Part shown: positions 18,966 to 27,369 of the stretch, one piece after another
Layout of the letters: each line of letters begins with the position of its first letter
How positions within the stretch are numbered: the stretch's first letter is position 1
Assembly (NCBI GenBank): GCA_963805495.1
Contig: CAWDUQ010000002.1
Span: 806,001-870,000, forward strand
Reading direction: 5' to 3'
Source of the DNA: DAHUXD01 sp963805495
GTDB lineage: Bacteria > Acidobacteriota > Thermoanaerobaculia > UBA5066 > Gp7-AA6
Length of the DNA stretch: 64,000 nt
The notes under the pieces: model-generated
Seen by the model: the letters and a program-made list of their open reading frames with translations, nothing else
Told to the model about the DNA's origin: nothing
Databases searched by the model: none
Translations under genes and position numbers: made by a program

Positions 18966-20090
18966 CTAGACGAAGCGCGCGAGCACTTCGTTCGAGACGA
19001 GGAATCCCCGCTCGGTGAATCGCACGCGGCCGTCCCGGCGCTCGAGGATTCCGGTCTCGACCCAGGCCGCGTAGTCGTCCCGAAGCCGAGGGTCGCGGGC
19101 GAGCGCGACTTGCCCTTCGAGCTTCTCCGCCGCGACCCCGTGCCCGAGGCGCAGGCCCAGGAAGACCTCTTCGCGGCGGGCCTCGTCGGCGTCAATCGGC
19201 CGGTCGAGCGCCGTCGGCCGGGCACCACCCTCGAGCCGGGCAACGTAGACCTCGAGGCTCGCCACGTTGGCCCGACGCCGTCCTCCCCATAGCTCGTGGG
19301 CGGAGACGCCGAGCCCCAGCGTCGGCTCCCGCATCCAGTACTTCACGTTGTGGCGCGCCTCGCGGCCCGGCTTCGCCCAGTTGGAGATCTCGTAGTGGCT
19401 AAAGCCCGCCGCCGCGAGGGTCTCGCCCATCGCGAGCCACATGTCCGCCTGAGCGTCGTCGGACGGGTAGCGCCCGGGGTGAAGGCGCCGGTCCTCCTCG
19501 AGGCCCTTCGACTTCTCCGCCTCGAGCAGGTAGACCGAAACGTGCCCGACGCCCGAACGAACGAGCCCCAGAAGGCTCGACCGGAAGGTCTCGGGCGTCT
19601 GTTCCGGCAGTCCGAGGATGAGGTCCCCCGAGCTCGAGACTCCCTCCGCCGCGAGGATCTCCAGGGCGGCGCGGGCGCGGAACGCGTCGTGCCGGCGGCC
19701 GACCGCCGCGAGCTCCGGGTCCGCGAGGGACTGCACTCCGACCGAGATCCGATTGACGCCTGCGGCGACCCAGTCACGGACGGCCGGCGACGTCACGTCC
19801 TCGGGATTCGATTCGAGCGTCACCTCGGCCGCCGGCTCCACCGCGAAGCGGCGGCGCAGGCCTTCGAGAACGCGGCCGATCGTCTCGCCCGGCAGGAGCG
19901 ACGGCGTTCCGCCCCCGAGGTAGACCGAGTCGAACCGCGCGCCTCGGGCCTCGTCGGAGACGAGCGCCGTTTCGGTCTCGAGCGCTGCAAGGTACCTCTC
20001 GCGGCTCGACCCGTCGGTCGAGACGACGAAGGCGCAATAGCCGCAGCGCGAGGCGCAGTACGGGAGGTGGACGTAGAGGCCGGCCGTCAT
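18966..20090 (-). CDS. hemW: Radical SAM heme chaperone HemW-like
   Basis: A 374-residue protein of the HemW/coproporphyrinogen III oxidase-like family. The [4Fe-4S] motif CASRCGYCAF (CxxxCxxC, residues 12-19) is near the N-terminus, as usual; YLGGGTPSLL and the NRISVGVQSL segment follow, and LILGLPEQTPETF is the SAM-binding strand. The C-terminal HemW region (NVKYWMREPTLGLGVSAH) is present. HemW inserts heme into proteins; older annotations as an oxygen-independent coproporphyrinogen oxidase are usually wrong. The ATG at 20090 overlaps the stop of the previous gene (ATGA). Confidence 0.9.
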   Translation of the reverse strand: MTAGLYVHLPYCASRCGYCAFVVSTDGSSRERYLAALETETALVSDEARGARFDSVYLGGGTPSLLPGETIGRVLEGLRRRFAVEPAAEVTLESNPEDVTSPAVRDWVAAGVNRISVGVQSLADPELAAVGRRHDAFRARAALEILAAEGVSSSGDLILGLPEQTPETFRSSLLGLVRSGVGHVSVYLLEAEKSKGLEEDRRLHPGRYPSDDAQADMWLAMGETLAAAGFSHYEISNWAKPGREARHNVKYWMREPTLGLGVSAHELWGGRRRANVASLEVYVARLEGGARPTALDRPIDADEARREEVFLGLRLGHGVAAEKLEGQVALARDPRLRDDYAAWVETGILERRDGRVRFTERGFLVSNEVLARFV

Positions 20091-21079
20091 CGCGCCGACA
20101 GAAGGGCCGCGGAAGCGGCTTCCCCGATCTCGCCGCCGAAGGGAAAGATGCGCGGAAAGTTGCCCTCGCGCGCCACGGCGGCGAGGTCCCGGGCCGACTC
20201 GTCGATCCACCGCACGGCTGCGTAGAGGAGAGCCGCGCGATGCTCTCCGGGATCTCCGAGCTCGGCCTGTTCCTCGAGACGGCTCGCGGCGGCTGTGTTT
20301 CCGGCCGGCACCCCGCAGCCGGAGGGCCTCGGTGGAAGGGCGGCAAGGCCCGCCCGGCCGGCCGCGGACCGCGCGGCGGCCAGACGCGAAGCCATCCGGT
20401 CGGGCCAGTCGCCGTGATGAATCACCTCGAAGAAGCGGTCGGCCGCCTCGGGCTCGAAACCGGCGCGGGCCTCGACGATCGCCCGGCGGCTTTCCCCGTC
20501 GCCGTTGGGAGCGACGGCGCAGAGCGCCGAGGCGCCCCCCCGCTTCGCCGCCTCGGCAAGGGCCTCGATCGCGTCGTCCTCGGCCGTCCAGCCGGGCAGG
20601 AGCGGAAAGAGCGCGGAGGAACGCAGACCGGCCTCCCGGGCGACCGAGAGACCCGCAAAGGCCGCGGCGGGGCGTCCGGGCCTCCAGGAGCACACGAGGA
20701 CGGCCTCGCCGGCGAGACCGTCGGGCAGTCCCTCGGGGTCGGGATCGAGAAGATAGACGGGGCGCCCGGCCGAGACCGCCGCGGCCGCCGCCGCGCGATA
20801 GGCCCCCCACACCGGCTCCCCCGGCGACGGGGGCCCGACCAGGACGGGACCCGCCGGCAACCGGCCCAGCGCCTCGGCCCAGGCGTCCTCCCGAAATGGC
20901 CCCGCGTACACGACGGGATCGGACGAGCCGAGGACGAACCGGCGTTCCACGGGATCGAACCGGGGGCCGCCGGCGGCCGCGTTGCCGTACGGCAGGAGGC
21001 GACCCGCGAGCCGGCGTCCCGAGAGGATGGCCTCGCCCGACCGGACGGCCGGCGCGGAGGCCGCCTCGTAGGACTTCAT
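20087..21079 (-). CDS. Uncharacterised protein, probable Cys-less radical-SAM-like (SPL-like) barrel
   Basis: A 330-residue protein that I do not recognise as a named family. Its layout resembles SPL-like radical SAM proteins: LLPYGNAAAGG (29-39) stands where LNPYxGCxHxC would be; VLVGPPSPGEPVWGAYRAA (79-97) parallels the SxSDPYQPxE strand; AREAGLRSSALFPLLPGWTA (147-166) parallels the EAGI...PIIPGLND segment; and IEALAEAAKRGGASAL parallels the next helix. All cluster cysteines are missing; only Cys130, 187 and 255 remain. So it may be a non-catalytic barrel or a new lineage. It overlaps ribE and hemW by ATGA junctions on both sides. Start ATG 21079. Confidence 0.6.
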   Translation of the reverse strand: MKSYEAASAPAVRSGEAILSGRRLAGRLLPYGNAAAGGPRFDPVERRFVLGSSDPVVYAGPFREDAWAEALGRLPAGPVLVGPPSPGEPVWGAYRAAAAAAVSAGRPVYLLDPDPEGLPDGLAGEAVLVCSWRPGRPAAAFAGLSVAREAGLRSSALFPLLPGWTAEDDAIEALAEAAKRGGASALCAVAPNGDGESRRAIVEARAGFEPEAADRFFEVIHHGDWPDRMASRLAAARSAAGRAGLAALPPRPSGCGVPAGNTAAASRLEEQAELGDPGEHRAALLYAAVRWIDESARDLAAVAREGNFPRIFPFGGEIGEAASAALLSAR

Positions 21080-21687
21080 CGCACCGCGCGCCGCGGGCGG
21101 ATCCTCGCGAGCGAGCCGCGGCGGCCATACCGCGCGAACACATCGGCCTCGAAATTCACACGGTCGCCCGCCCGGACGCGGCCGAGCGTCGTTCGGCGGA
21201 ACGTCTCGGGAATGATGGCGACCGTGAAGGCCCTTCCCCGCCGCGCCGCCACCGTCAGGCTCACACCATCGAGCGCGACCGATCCCTTCCTCGCAACGAA
21301 ACGTCCGAGGCCCGCCGGGATCGAGAAGCGAAAGGTCCATGAATTGCCGGCGCGGCGTATGGAAAGAACGCGGGAGATGCCGTCCACATGTCCCATGACG
21401 AAGTGGCCCGACAGGCGATCGCCCCAGCGAAGGGCCCGCTCGAGGTTCACCGGAACGCCGGGCGCCGCGTTCTTGAGGGTCGAGCGCCTCAGGGTCTCCT
21501 CCGAAAGGTCCGCGACGAGCCGCCGGCCCGGCCGCACCGCCGTCAGGCACACGCCGGAGACACAGACACTTTCGCCCGCCCGGTACCGGCCGCCGCCCGT
21601 CGGCGGGGCGACCTCGATCCGAGCGCCGCCGCGGCGCCGCTCGACCGAGCGGACGGTTCCGAGCCCCGTCACGATCCCGGTGAACAT
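21076..21687 (-). CDS. ribE: Riboflavin synthase alpha subunit
   Basis: Riboflavin synthase dismutates two molecules of 6,7-dimethyl-8-ribityllumazine into riboflavin. The 203-residue protein begins MFTGIVTGLGTVRS and contains two lumazine-binding repeats: ESVCVSGVCLTAV in the first, and GSVALDGVSLTV near residue 135 in the second. The GHFVMGHVDG block is also present. Length is normal. It is 10 bp downstream of ribD; the uncharacterised gene follows with a 4-base overlap. No ribB/ribA or lumazine synthase is present nearby, so the pathway is split over the genome. Confidence 0.95.
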   Translation of the reverse strand: MFTGIVTGLGTVRSVERRRGGARIEVAPPTGGGRYRAGESVCVSGVCLTAVRPGRRLVADLSEETLRRSTLKNAAPGVPVNLERALRWGDRLSGHFVMGHVDGISRVLSIRRAGNSWTFRFSIPAGLGRFVARKGSVALDGVSLTVAARRGRAFTVAIIPETFRRTTLGRVRAGDRVNFEADVFARYGRRGSLARIRPRRAVR

Positions 21688-21697
21688 CCGACGGAGT

Positions 21698-22801
21698 CTA
21701 CGCGAGCCGGCCCGTCACGAGGAGGTCGCTTCCCGCCGCCTCGACCCGAACGTCCGCGAGGCGGGGTGTCCGGCCGAGCCGGAACCCCTCGCCTCCGACG
21801 CCGCCCGGGGCGCGGCGGCCGCCCAGGACCCGCGGGGCGACGAAGACGGCTGCCCGATCCACGAGACGCTCTTCGAAGAAGCCCCAGAGGGTCTCGGCCC
21901 CGCCCTCGACCATCAGACCCGTCACCTGCCGGGCGCCGAGCTCCGAGACGAGCGCGCGCAAATCCACCCGGCCCGGAGCGTCTCCGGGCAGCCGCCAGAC
22001 CTCCACGCCGCGCGCCCGGAGGCGCGCGACCCCGGGATGCGACAGGCGAGCGGCCGTCGCGACGATGCGGCGGCCGGGCGAGCGGAAGACCTTCGCCGTC
22101 TCCGGAACGCGAAGCCGCCCGTCGAGGACGATTCGCCACTGCTCGGTCGAGCGATTGCGCCGCAATCGCCGCGTCAGCCGGGGATCGTCCGCGATCACCG
22201 TACCGGCCCCGACGAGGACCGCGTCGTACTCCTCGCGCCACAACATGGCCTGCCTCCGGGCGGTTTCGCCGGTGATCCAGCGGCTCTTCCCCGAGGCTTC
22301 GGCCGTCTTCCCGTCGAGGGTCTGCGCCCACTTGGCGAGGACGAACGGCCGGCCGGTCGCGACCCAGGTTCGGAACCGCTCGTTCTGCTCGACCGCCCAC
22401 CGGCGCCAGGGTCCGGGAGCCGCGACGACTTCGATTCCGGCGCGCCGCAGAGCCGCCGCGCCGCGGCCCGAGACCTTCGGGTTCGGGTCCTTCGCGGCGA
22501 CGACGACCCGCTTCACTCCCGACGCGGCGACGGCCGGAGCGCACGGTGGCGTACGCCCGGTGTGGACGCACGGCTCGAGCGTCAGGTAGAGATCGGCGCC
22601 GCGCGCGGCCGCACCGGCCTGCCGGAGCGCCAGGATCTCGGCGTGGGGTCCTCCCGCGCGCCGGTGAAACCCCTCGCCGACGGCTCGGCCTCCGGAGACG
22701 ACGACGGCGCCGACCATGGGGTTGGGCGAGGCCGAAAACCGGCCCCGCTCGGCGAGCTCGAAGGCGCGGTCGAGCCACGCGAGGTCAATGGGCGGCGGCA
22801 T
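21698..22801 (-). CDS. ribD: Bifunctional riboflavin biosynthesis deaminase/reductase
   Basis: RibD deaminates 2,5-diamino-6-ribosylamino-pyrimidinone phosphate and reduces its ribosyl side chain. The 367-residue protein has an N-terminal cytidine-deaminase-like domain with zinc ligands in GGPHAEILAL and PCVHTGRTPPCAPA, then the reductase domain (about residues 145-360) with RPFVLAKWAQTLDGKTA, ITGETAR and VMVEGGAETLWGFFEE-like features. Both active domains are complete. The ATG at 22801 is inside the end of ftsY (17-base overlap). No FMN riboswitch is visible upstream, since the gene directly follows ftsY. Confidence 0.94.
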   Translation of the reverse strand: MPPPIDLAWLDRAFELAERGRFSASPNPMVGAVVVSGGRAVGEGFHRRAGGPHAEILALRQAGAAARGADLYLTLEPCVHTGRTPPCAPAVAASGVKRVVVAAKDPNPKVSGRGAAALRRAGIEVVAAPGPWRRWAVEQNERFRTWVATGRPFVLAKWAQTLDGKTAEASGKSRWITGETARRQAMLWREEYDAVLVGAGTVIADDPRLTRRLRRNRSTEQWRIVLDGRLRVPETAKVFRSPGRRIVATAARLSHPGVARLRARGVEVWRLPGDAPGRVDLRALVSELGARQVTGLMVEGGAETLWGFFEERLVDRAAVFVAPRVLGGRRAPGGVGGEGFRLGRTPRLADVRVEAAGSDLLVTGRLA

Positions 22802-23753
22802 CGTCCTCGAGAAGGGCCTTCGCGTAGTCGGCCGGATCGAACGGGACGAGGTCGTCGATCGTCTCCCCGACGCCCACGAAGAGAACCGGAAGCTTCAACT
22901 CGCGGTAGATGGCGAGGACGATCCCGCCGCGGGCGCTGCCGTCGAGCTTCGTCAGGACGACGCCGGTCGCGCCGGCGGCCTCGACGAAGCGGCGGGCCTG
23001 GACGAGCCCGTTGGTACCGGTGGTCGCGTCGAGGACGAGGAGGGTCTCATGCGGTGCCCCCTCGACCTCACGGCCGGCGATGCGGCGCATCTTGGCGAGC
23101 TCGTCCATCAGGTTCTTCTTCGTGTGGAGGCGGCCGGCCGTGTCGACGAGGAGCGAGCGGGCCCCTCGCGCCTTCGCGGCGGAGAGTGCGTCGTAGAGGA
23201 CCGCCGAAGGGTCGGCGCCCTCGCGGTGCCGGACGATCGGCAGCTCCAGGCGGTCGGCCCAGGTCTGGAGCTGTTCGATCGCGCCGGCCCGGAAGGTGTC
23301 GGCCGCGGCCAGCAGGACGCTGCGGCCGGCGGCCTTCTCGCGGGCGGCGAGCTTGGCGGTCGTCGTCGTCTTACCCGAACCGTTGACGCCCACGAGGAAC
23401 GTCACGAAGAGCGGCACGTCCGCGCGGCCCGCGGGACGCGGCGCGCAAGCGAGGAGCTTTTCCATCTCCTCGGAAAGCAGCGTCCGGACGAACGCGAGGT
23501 CCTGGCGCTCCGATCCCGAGGCGCGTTCGCGGACGGCCTCGGTCAGGACGGCAGCCGTCTCGGCGCCGACGTCGGCCGAAAGGAGGGCCTCCTCGAGCGA
23601 CTCGAGCACCGACTCGTCGATGCCGAGACCCTTCTTGACGGCCGTTCCGAGCTTCTCGAGGATCTCGGTGTGCGTCATGAAGAGCCCGCGGCGCACCTTC
23701 GCGAAGAACCCGCCGCGCGCGGGCTTGTCGGTGGGCAGCGTTTCGTCGCTCAT
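22785..23753 (-). CDS. ftsY: Signal recognition particle receptor FtsY
   Basis: FtsY is the GTPase receptor for the signal recognition particle at the membrane. The 322-residue protein has a short acidic/basic N-terminus rather than the long acidic A-domain of enterobacteria, then the N domain helices (LEKLGTAVKKGLGIDESVLESL). The G domain carries GVNGSGKTTTTAKLA (G1), DTFRAGAIEQL (G2 region), DTAGRLHTKKNLMDEL (G3), TKLDGSARGG (G4) and GVGETIDDLVPFDPADYAKALL at the end. The N-terminal tail is relatively short for the family. It lies 45 bp downstream of the TPR lipoprotein gene. Confidence 0.95.
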   Translation of the reverse strand: MSDETLPTDKPARGGFFAKVRRGLFMTHTEILEKLGTAVKKGLGIDESVLESLEEALLSADVGAETAAVLTEAVRERASGSERQDLAFVRTLLSEEMEKLLACAPRPAGRADVPLFVTFLVGVNGSGKTTTTAKLAAREKAAGRSVLLAAADTFRAGAIEQLQTWADRLELPIVRHREGADPSAVLYDALSAAKARGARSLLVDTAGRLHTKKNLMDELAKMRRIAGREVEGAPHETLLVLDATTGTNGLVQARRFVEAAGATGVVLTKLDGSARGGIVLAIYRELKLPVLFVGVGETIDDLVPFDPADYAKALLEDDAAAH

Positions 23754-23798
23754 TCGGGAGAGGGAAGATATCAGGCCGATCCGGCCGCGCGATTGCGA

Positions 23799-24572
23799 CT
23801 ACGTCGCGTTTCTCGAGCTGTCGAGAAGCATGCGCGCCTTGGCCCCGGTGTCCCCCGTCGGATCGAGATCGACGGCGCGCTGCAGGTACCGCCGCCCGAG
23901 ATCGGGCTTGTGCAGCGTGACCAGGCAAAGCCCGAGGCGCAGGTTCGCCTCCGCGCTCTGAGGGTTCAGCTTGATCGCCGACAGGTAGTCCTCGGCGGCG
24001 CCCTCGAGGTCCCCGGAGGACTCCCGGGCCGCCGCGCGGCCGAACATCGCCCCGAACGACTGGGGATCGCGCGCGAGCGCCGTCGAGAACGCCTTTTCGG
24101 CGTCCGCGTACTGTCCCTGCCTCTGGTACAGCCGGCCGCGGTTGACCGTGGCCGCCACGCGGTCGTCGGGGTTGACCGACTCCTCGGCCGCGTCGAAGTC
24201 CGACCCGGCCTCCTTGTACTTGCCGAGCTCCATGTACGCGACGCCGCGGTTGTTGCGGTAGGACGCGTTGTTCGGGGCAAGATCCACGGCCCTGTCGAGA
24301 TACGGCAGCGCCTCCTCGAAGCGGCTCTGCATCACGAGCGCGTTGCCCAGGCCGTCCTGGACCTCCGGGTTCTTCGGGTCGTCCTTCAGGACCTCCCGAA
24401 ACGCCTTCTCGGCCTCGGCGGGCTGGCCCTGGCGCAGGAGCACCTGCCCCATGCGCTCGGTCAGGAGAACCTCGGCCGACGTCTTCGCCTTCTTCGGCTG
24501 GCAGCCGGCGGCGCCGAGGACAAAGAGCGCGGCGGCCAGGGCGGCCCCCGCGCGGCGCGCTCCGGCCCTCAT
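23799..24572 (-). CDS. TPR lipoprotein with seven or so repeats
   Basis: A 257-residue protein with a lipoprotein signal: a hydrophobic stretch at residues 10-20 and lipobox LGAAGC (Cys24). It then carries tandem TPR units in a regular 34-residue rhythm, with GQPAEAEKAFREVLKDDPKN, FEEALPYLDRAVDLAPNN and YADAEKAFSTALARDP as examples. It resembles NrfG/PilF-like TPR lipoproteins; no specific role can be set. The ATG at 24572 overlaps the HD-GYP stop as ATGA. Confidence 0.83.
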   Translation of the reverse strand: MRAGARRAGAALAAALFVLGAAGCQPKKAKTSAEVLLTERMGQVLLRQGQPAEAEKAFREVLKDDPKNPEVQDGLGNALVMQSRFEEALPYLDRAVDLAPNNASYRNNRGVAYMELGKYKEAGSDFDAAEESVNPDDRVAATVNRGRLYQRQGQYADAEKAFSTALARDPQSFGAMFGRAAARESSGDLEGAAEDYLSAIKLNPQSAEANLRLGLCLVTLHKPDLGRRYLQRAVDLDPTGDTGAKARMLLDSSRNAT

Positions 24573-26290
24573 CGGGCGGCCCCCGCGCGGGCGGCCGCGG
24601 GCGCGGCCTCGGTCGGGATCAGCCCTCCCCGGGCGTGGGAGCGGGCGAGCGCCTCGACGACCTGGCCGTCGAACCGGGTCCCCGACATGGAGAGCAGCCG
24701 CTCCAGGACGTACGACACCTCCATCGCCTTCTGGTACGGCCGCGTCGTCGTCATCGCGTCGAAGGCGTCGGCGACGGCGACGATGCGGGCCTGCAGCGGG
24801 ATCTGCTCGCCCTTCAGGCCGTCGGGATAGCCGCCCCCCTCCCACTTTTCATGGTGGTACTTCATGCCCGGGATGATATCGGCCAGCTGGGGAATTGTCT
24901 CCATGATCGCCGCGCCCTTGACCGGATGGGCCTTCATCAACTCGAACTCCTCGTCGGTCAGCGCCGTGGGCTTGCGGATGATGCGGTCGTCGACTCCGAT
25001 CTTTCCGACGTCGTGGAGCAGCGCCGAGAGGCGGGCCCGGCGGACCTCGTCGGCCGGCAGCCCCATCTCCTTGGCGATCGCCGACGAGTAGCGGGCGACG
25101 CGCTCGGAGTGGCCGCGGGTGTACGGGTCCTTGGCGTCGATCGCGGCGGCCAGGGCACGGATGGAGGACAGGAAGAGCTCCTGGTTCTCCCGCGCCGCCT
25201 TCTGCACTTTTTCGAACGCGTCGGCGATCGAAAGGCTCATCCGGTTGAAGTTCTCGGAGAGGTCGGCGATCTCGGCGGTCCCGGCGACCTCGACGAGCGT
25301 TCCATACTCGCCTTGCGCCACGGCGCGGGTCGACTCGGCGAGCTGGGCGATGGGCCGCGACAGCCGCCGCGCGAAAATGAGTCCGAGGAGCAGAGCGCCG
25401 GCCAGGCAGACGGCGCTCCAGACGACGGTGTCGCGCACCATCCGATCGACCGAAGCGAACGCGAGCTCGCGGTCGCGCTCGACGAGCACTCCCCAGGGCG
25501 GATCGCCGACAGGCGCGATGGAGGCGAGAACGCTCCCGGCCGGGGTCGACTCCGAGCGGGTCAGCCGGGCCGGAAAGCGGACGAAGTCCGCGACGAGCGT
25601 CGAGGGATGGACGGTCGCCCGGCCCGCGGTGGCTGGAGGAAAGAGGATCCGTCCGCGCCGGTCGACGAGCGTCGCCCGGACCTCGCGCCGGGCCTCGTCC
25701 TGGAACTCCCGGACGATCGGCTGCCAGGAGACCAGGGCCTCGACGACCCCGATGCGCGCGCCCTTGTCGTTGGTGACGGGCGCGGCGAGGACCGCCACCG
25801 CCCCGAGCTCTCCGACACCGAGAGGCTGGCCCGCGTAGCGGAGGCCGTCGCGGGCGCTTTCGAAGCCCCGGCGGAACTCGAAGTCCATCTCCGGCGAATG
25901 CAGGTCCGGGCCGACGAACGTCCCCCTCCCCCCGAGGTTGACCGCACGCAAGGCCACCAGGGCGCTCTGTCCCTGGAGGACGCCGCCGAGGATCTCCGCG
26001 CCGTCGGAAGAGCCGAACGGGTCCTTGCCCGTGAGCTGAAGCGCCAGGCGGATGGCGTCGACGGCCTTCGTGAGCTGCTGTCCGGCCGAGCCGTAGTACG
26101 AGGAGATGTGGTCGGCGATCGCCGCCGAAGAGCGCGTCAGATACTTCTCTTCGAGTGTCTCGAGCGTGCGGCGATTCCGGCGGATGAGCACCGCTTCCGC
26201 CACGACGAGGGGCACCAGGGACGCCAGGATCAGCGCACCGGACAAGAGAACGAAGAGGCGAATCCGACGTCGACCGGAACGCCCGCTCAC
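24569..26290 (-). CDS. Membrane-bound HD-GYP sensor (c-di-GMP phosphodiesterase type)
   Basis: A 573-residue protein. Residues 11-33 are the first membrane helix, 50-280 a periplasmic Cache-like sensing region (FVGPDLHSPEMDFEFRRGFE, LVDRRGRILFPP), 288-307 the second helix and 305-360 a HAMP linker (RRLSRPIAQLAESTRAVAQGEY). Residues 370-545 are the HD-GYP domain, with catalytic HDVGKIG at 426-432 and HHEKWEGGGYPDG at 479-491, so the metal and GYP residues are intact. Such domains hydrolyse c-di-GMP to GMP or pGpG, usually to modulate motility and biofilm. The GTG at 26290 overlaps the aroB stop. Confidence 0.92.
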   Translation of the reverse strand: MSGRSGRRRIRLFVLLSGALILASLVPLVVAEAVLIRRNRRTLETLEEKYLTRSSAAIADHISSYYGSAGQQLTKAVDAIRLALQLTGKDPFGSSDGAEILGGVLQGQSALVALRAVNLGGRGTFVGPDLHSPEMDFEFRRGFESARDGLRYAGQPLGVGELGAVAVLAAPVTNDKGARIGVVEALVSWQPIVREFQDEARREVRATLVDRRGRILFPPATAGRATVHPSTLVADFVRFPARLTRSESTPAGSVLASIAPVGDPPWGVLVERDRELAFASVDRMVRDTVVWSAVCLAGALLLGLIFARRLSRPIAQLAESTRAVAQGEYGTLVEVAGTAEIADLSENFNRMSLSIADAFEKVQKAARENQELFLSSIRALAAAIDAKDPYTRGHSERVARYSSAIAKEMGLPADEVRRARLSALLHDVGKIGVDDRIIRKPTALTDEEFELMKAHPVKGAAIMETIPQLADIIPGMKYHHEKWEGGGYPDGLKGEQIPLQARIVAVADAFDAMTTTRPYQKAMEVSYVLERLLSMSGTRFDGQVVEALARSHARGGLIPTEAAPAAARAGAAR

Positions 26291-27369
26291 GATAAGGTCA
26301 TTATAGCCGCTGCCTCGAGCCACTCCGAGGCGCCGACCGTCTCGTCGATCGCGGCTCGGCCGATCGCCTCGAGCAGAACACCCGCAGTCCCGGACGCCGT
26401 GGCCTTCTTGTCGAGGGCGAGCAGCGGCGCCAGTCGCGCGGCGTCGCGGATGGGCTCCGGAAAGGGCCCCAGCCGCGAGAGCGTCGAGCGCACGGCCGAG
26501 GCATCGGCCGTGGAAAGGCCGGCCCGCCGTCGCGAGATCTCGAGTGCGGCGGCGATTCCCCAGGCCACCGCCTCCCCGTGCCTCAGGGCGCCCCAGCCTC
26601 CCGCGGCTTCGAGCGCATGGCCGAGCGTGTGGCCGAAGTTCAGAATCCGCCGCCGGCCGCTCTCGCGCGGGTCCGCGTCGACGACCGCGGCCTTGACGCG
26701 GGCCGCGCCGGCGAGAAGATCGCGCAGCGCCTCGGGCTCGCGCCGGAGGATTGCCGGGAGGGCCCCGGATGCGCGCGCGGCCAGGTCCGCGTCCGCGATC
26801 CACGCCGCCTTGAATGCTTCGACGAGCCCGGCCCGATAGTCGCGGTCGGGCAGCGTCCCGAGGCATCCCGGATCGGCCAGGACCGTGCGCGGCGGATGGA
26901 AGGCCCCGAGCAGGTTCTTTCCGCGGGCGTGATTCACCGCGGTCTTGCCGCCGATCGCGGCGTCCGCCATGCCCGCGGTCGTCGTCGGCACTGCATTCCA
27001 GGCGACGCCCCGCAGGAGCACCGCGGCGGCGAACCCAACGACGTCGGTGCACACGCCGCCCCCGACGGCGACGAACGCGTCGTCGCGCCGCAGCCCCGCG
27101 AGAAGCGCCGCATCGGCGATTCGCTCGACGTTCGATATCGTCTTGTCGGCCTCGCCGTCGCCGATCACGAGGTCGAGAATCACGGTTCCGGCGAGCGCGC
27201 GCCGGACGGCCGCCGCGGCCTCCCGCGCCGGCCCGGCGGAGACCAGAAGGAAGCGGCCCGAGGGGGAAACCAGGTACCGCGAGGCGTCCCCGAGCAGGCC
27301 CTCTCCGACCCAGATCGTCGTCCCGCCGTCTCCGACGGCGATCCGCTCGGGAGGGGCCGGAGCGCTCAC
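26287..27369 (-). CDS. aroB: 3-dehydroquinate synthase
   Basis: AroB closes the carbocycle of the shikimate pathway (DAHP to 3-dehydroquinate) using NAD+ and zinc. The 360-residue protein shows VAVGGGVCTDVVGFAAAVLLRGV (nucleotide-binding glycine loop), WNAVPTTTAGMADAAIGGKTAVN (active site), KNLLGAFHPPRTVLAD and RRILNFGHTLGHALEAAGG with the zinc histidines. Length is normal. The GTG at 27369 overlaps the TGA of aspS (GTGA), and its stop overlaps the HD-GYP start, so it is in the long operon. The reading frame extends well upstream inside aspS; that is a shadow. Confidence 0.95.
   Translation of the reverse strand: MSAPAPPERIAVGDGGTTIWVGEGLLGDASRYLVSPSGRFLLVSAGPAREAAAAVRRALAGTVILDLVIGDGEADKTISNVERIADAALLAGLRRDDAFVAVGGGVCTDVVGFAAAVLLRGVAWNAVPTTTAGMADAAIGGKTAVNHARGKNLLGAFHPPRTVLADPGCLGTLPDRDYRAGLVEAFKAAWIADADLAARASGALPAILRREPEALRDLLAGAARVKAAVVDADPRESGRRRILNFGHTLGHALEAAGGWGALRHGEAVAWGIAAALEISRRRAGLSTADASAVRSTLSRLGPFPEPIRDAARLAPLLALDKKATASGTAGVLLEAIGRAAIDETVGASEWLEAAAIMTLS

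Noticed and set aside
22802..22900. Possible FMN riboswitch before ribD
   Set aside because: The region is the coding end of ftsY and shows none of the conserved FMN riboswitch blocks.
20240..23386. A 1048-codon plus-strand frame opposite ribE, ribD and ftsY
   Set aside because: Same kind of shadow; Arg/Pro-rich without fold signals.
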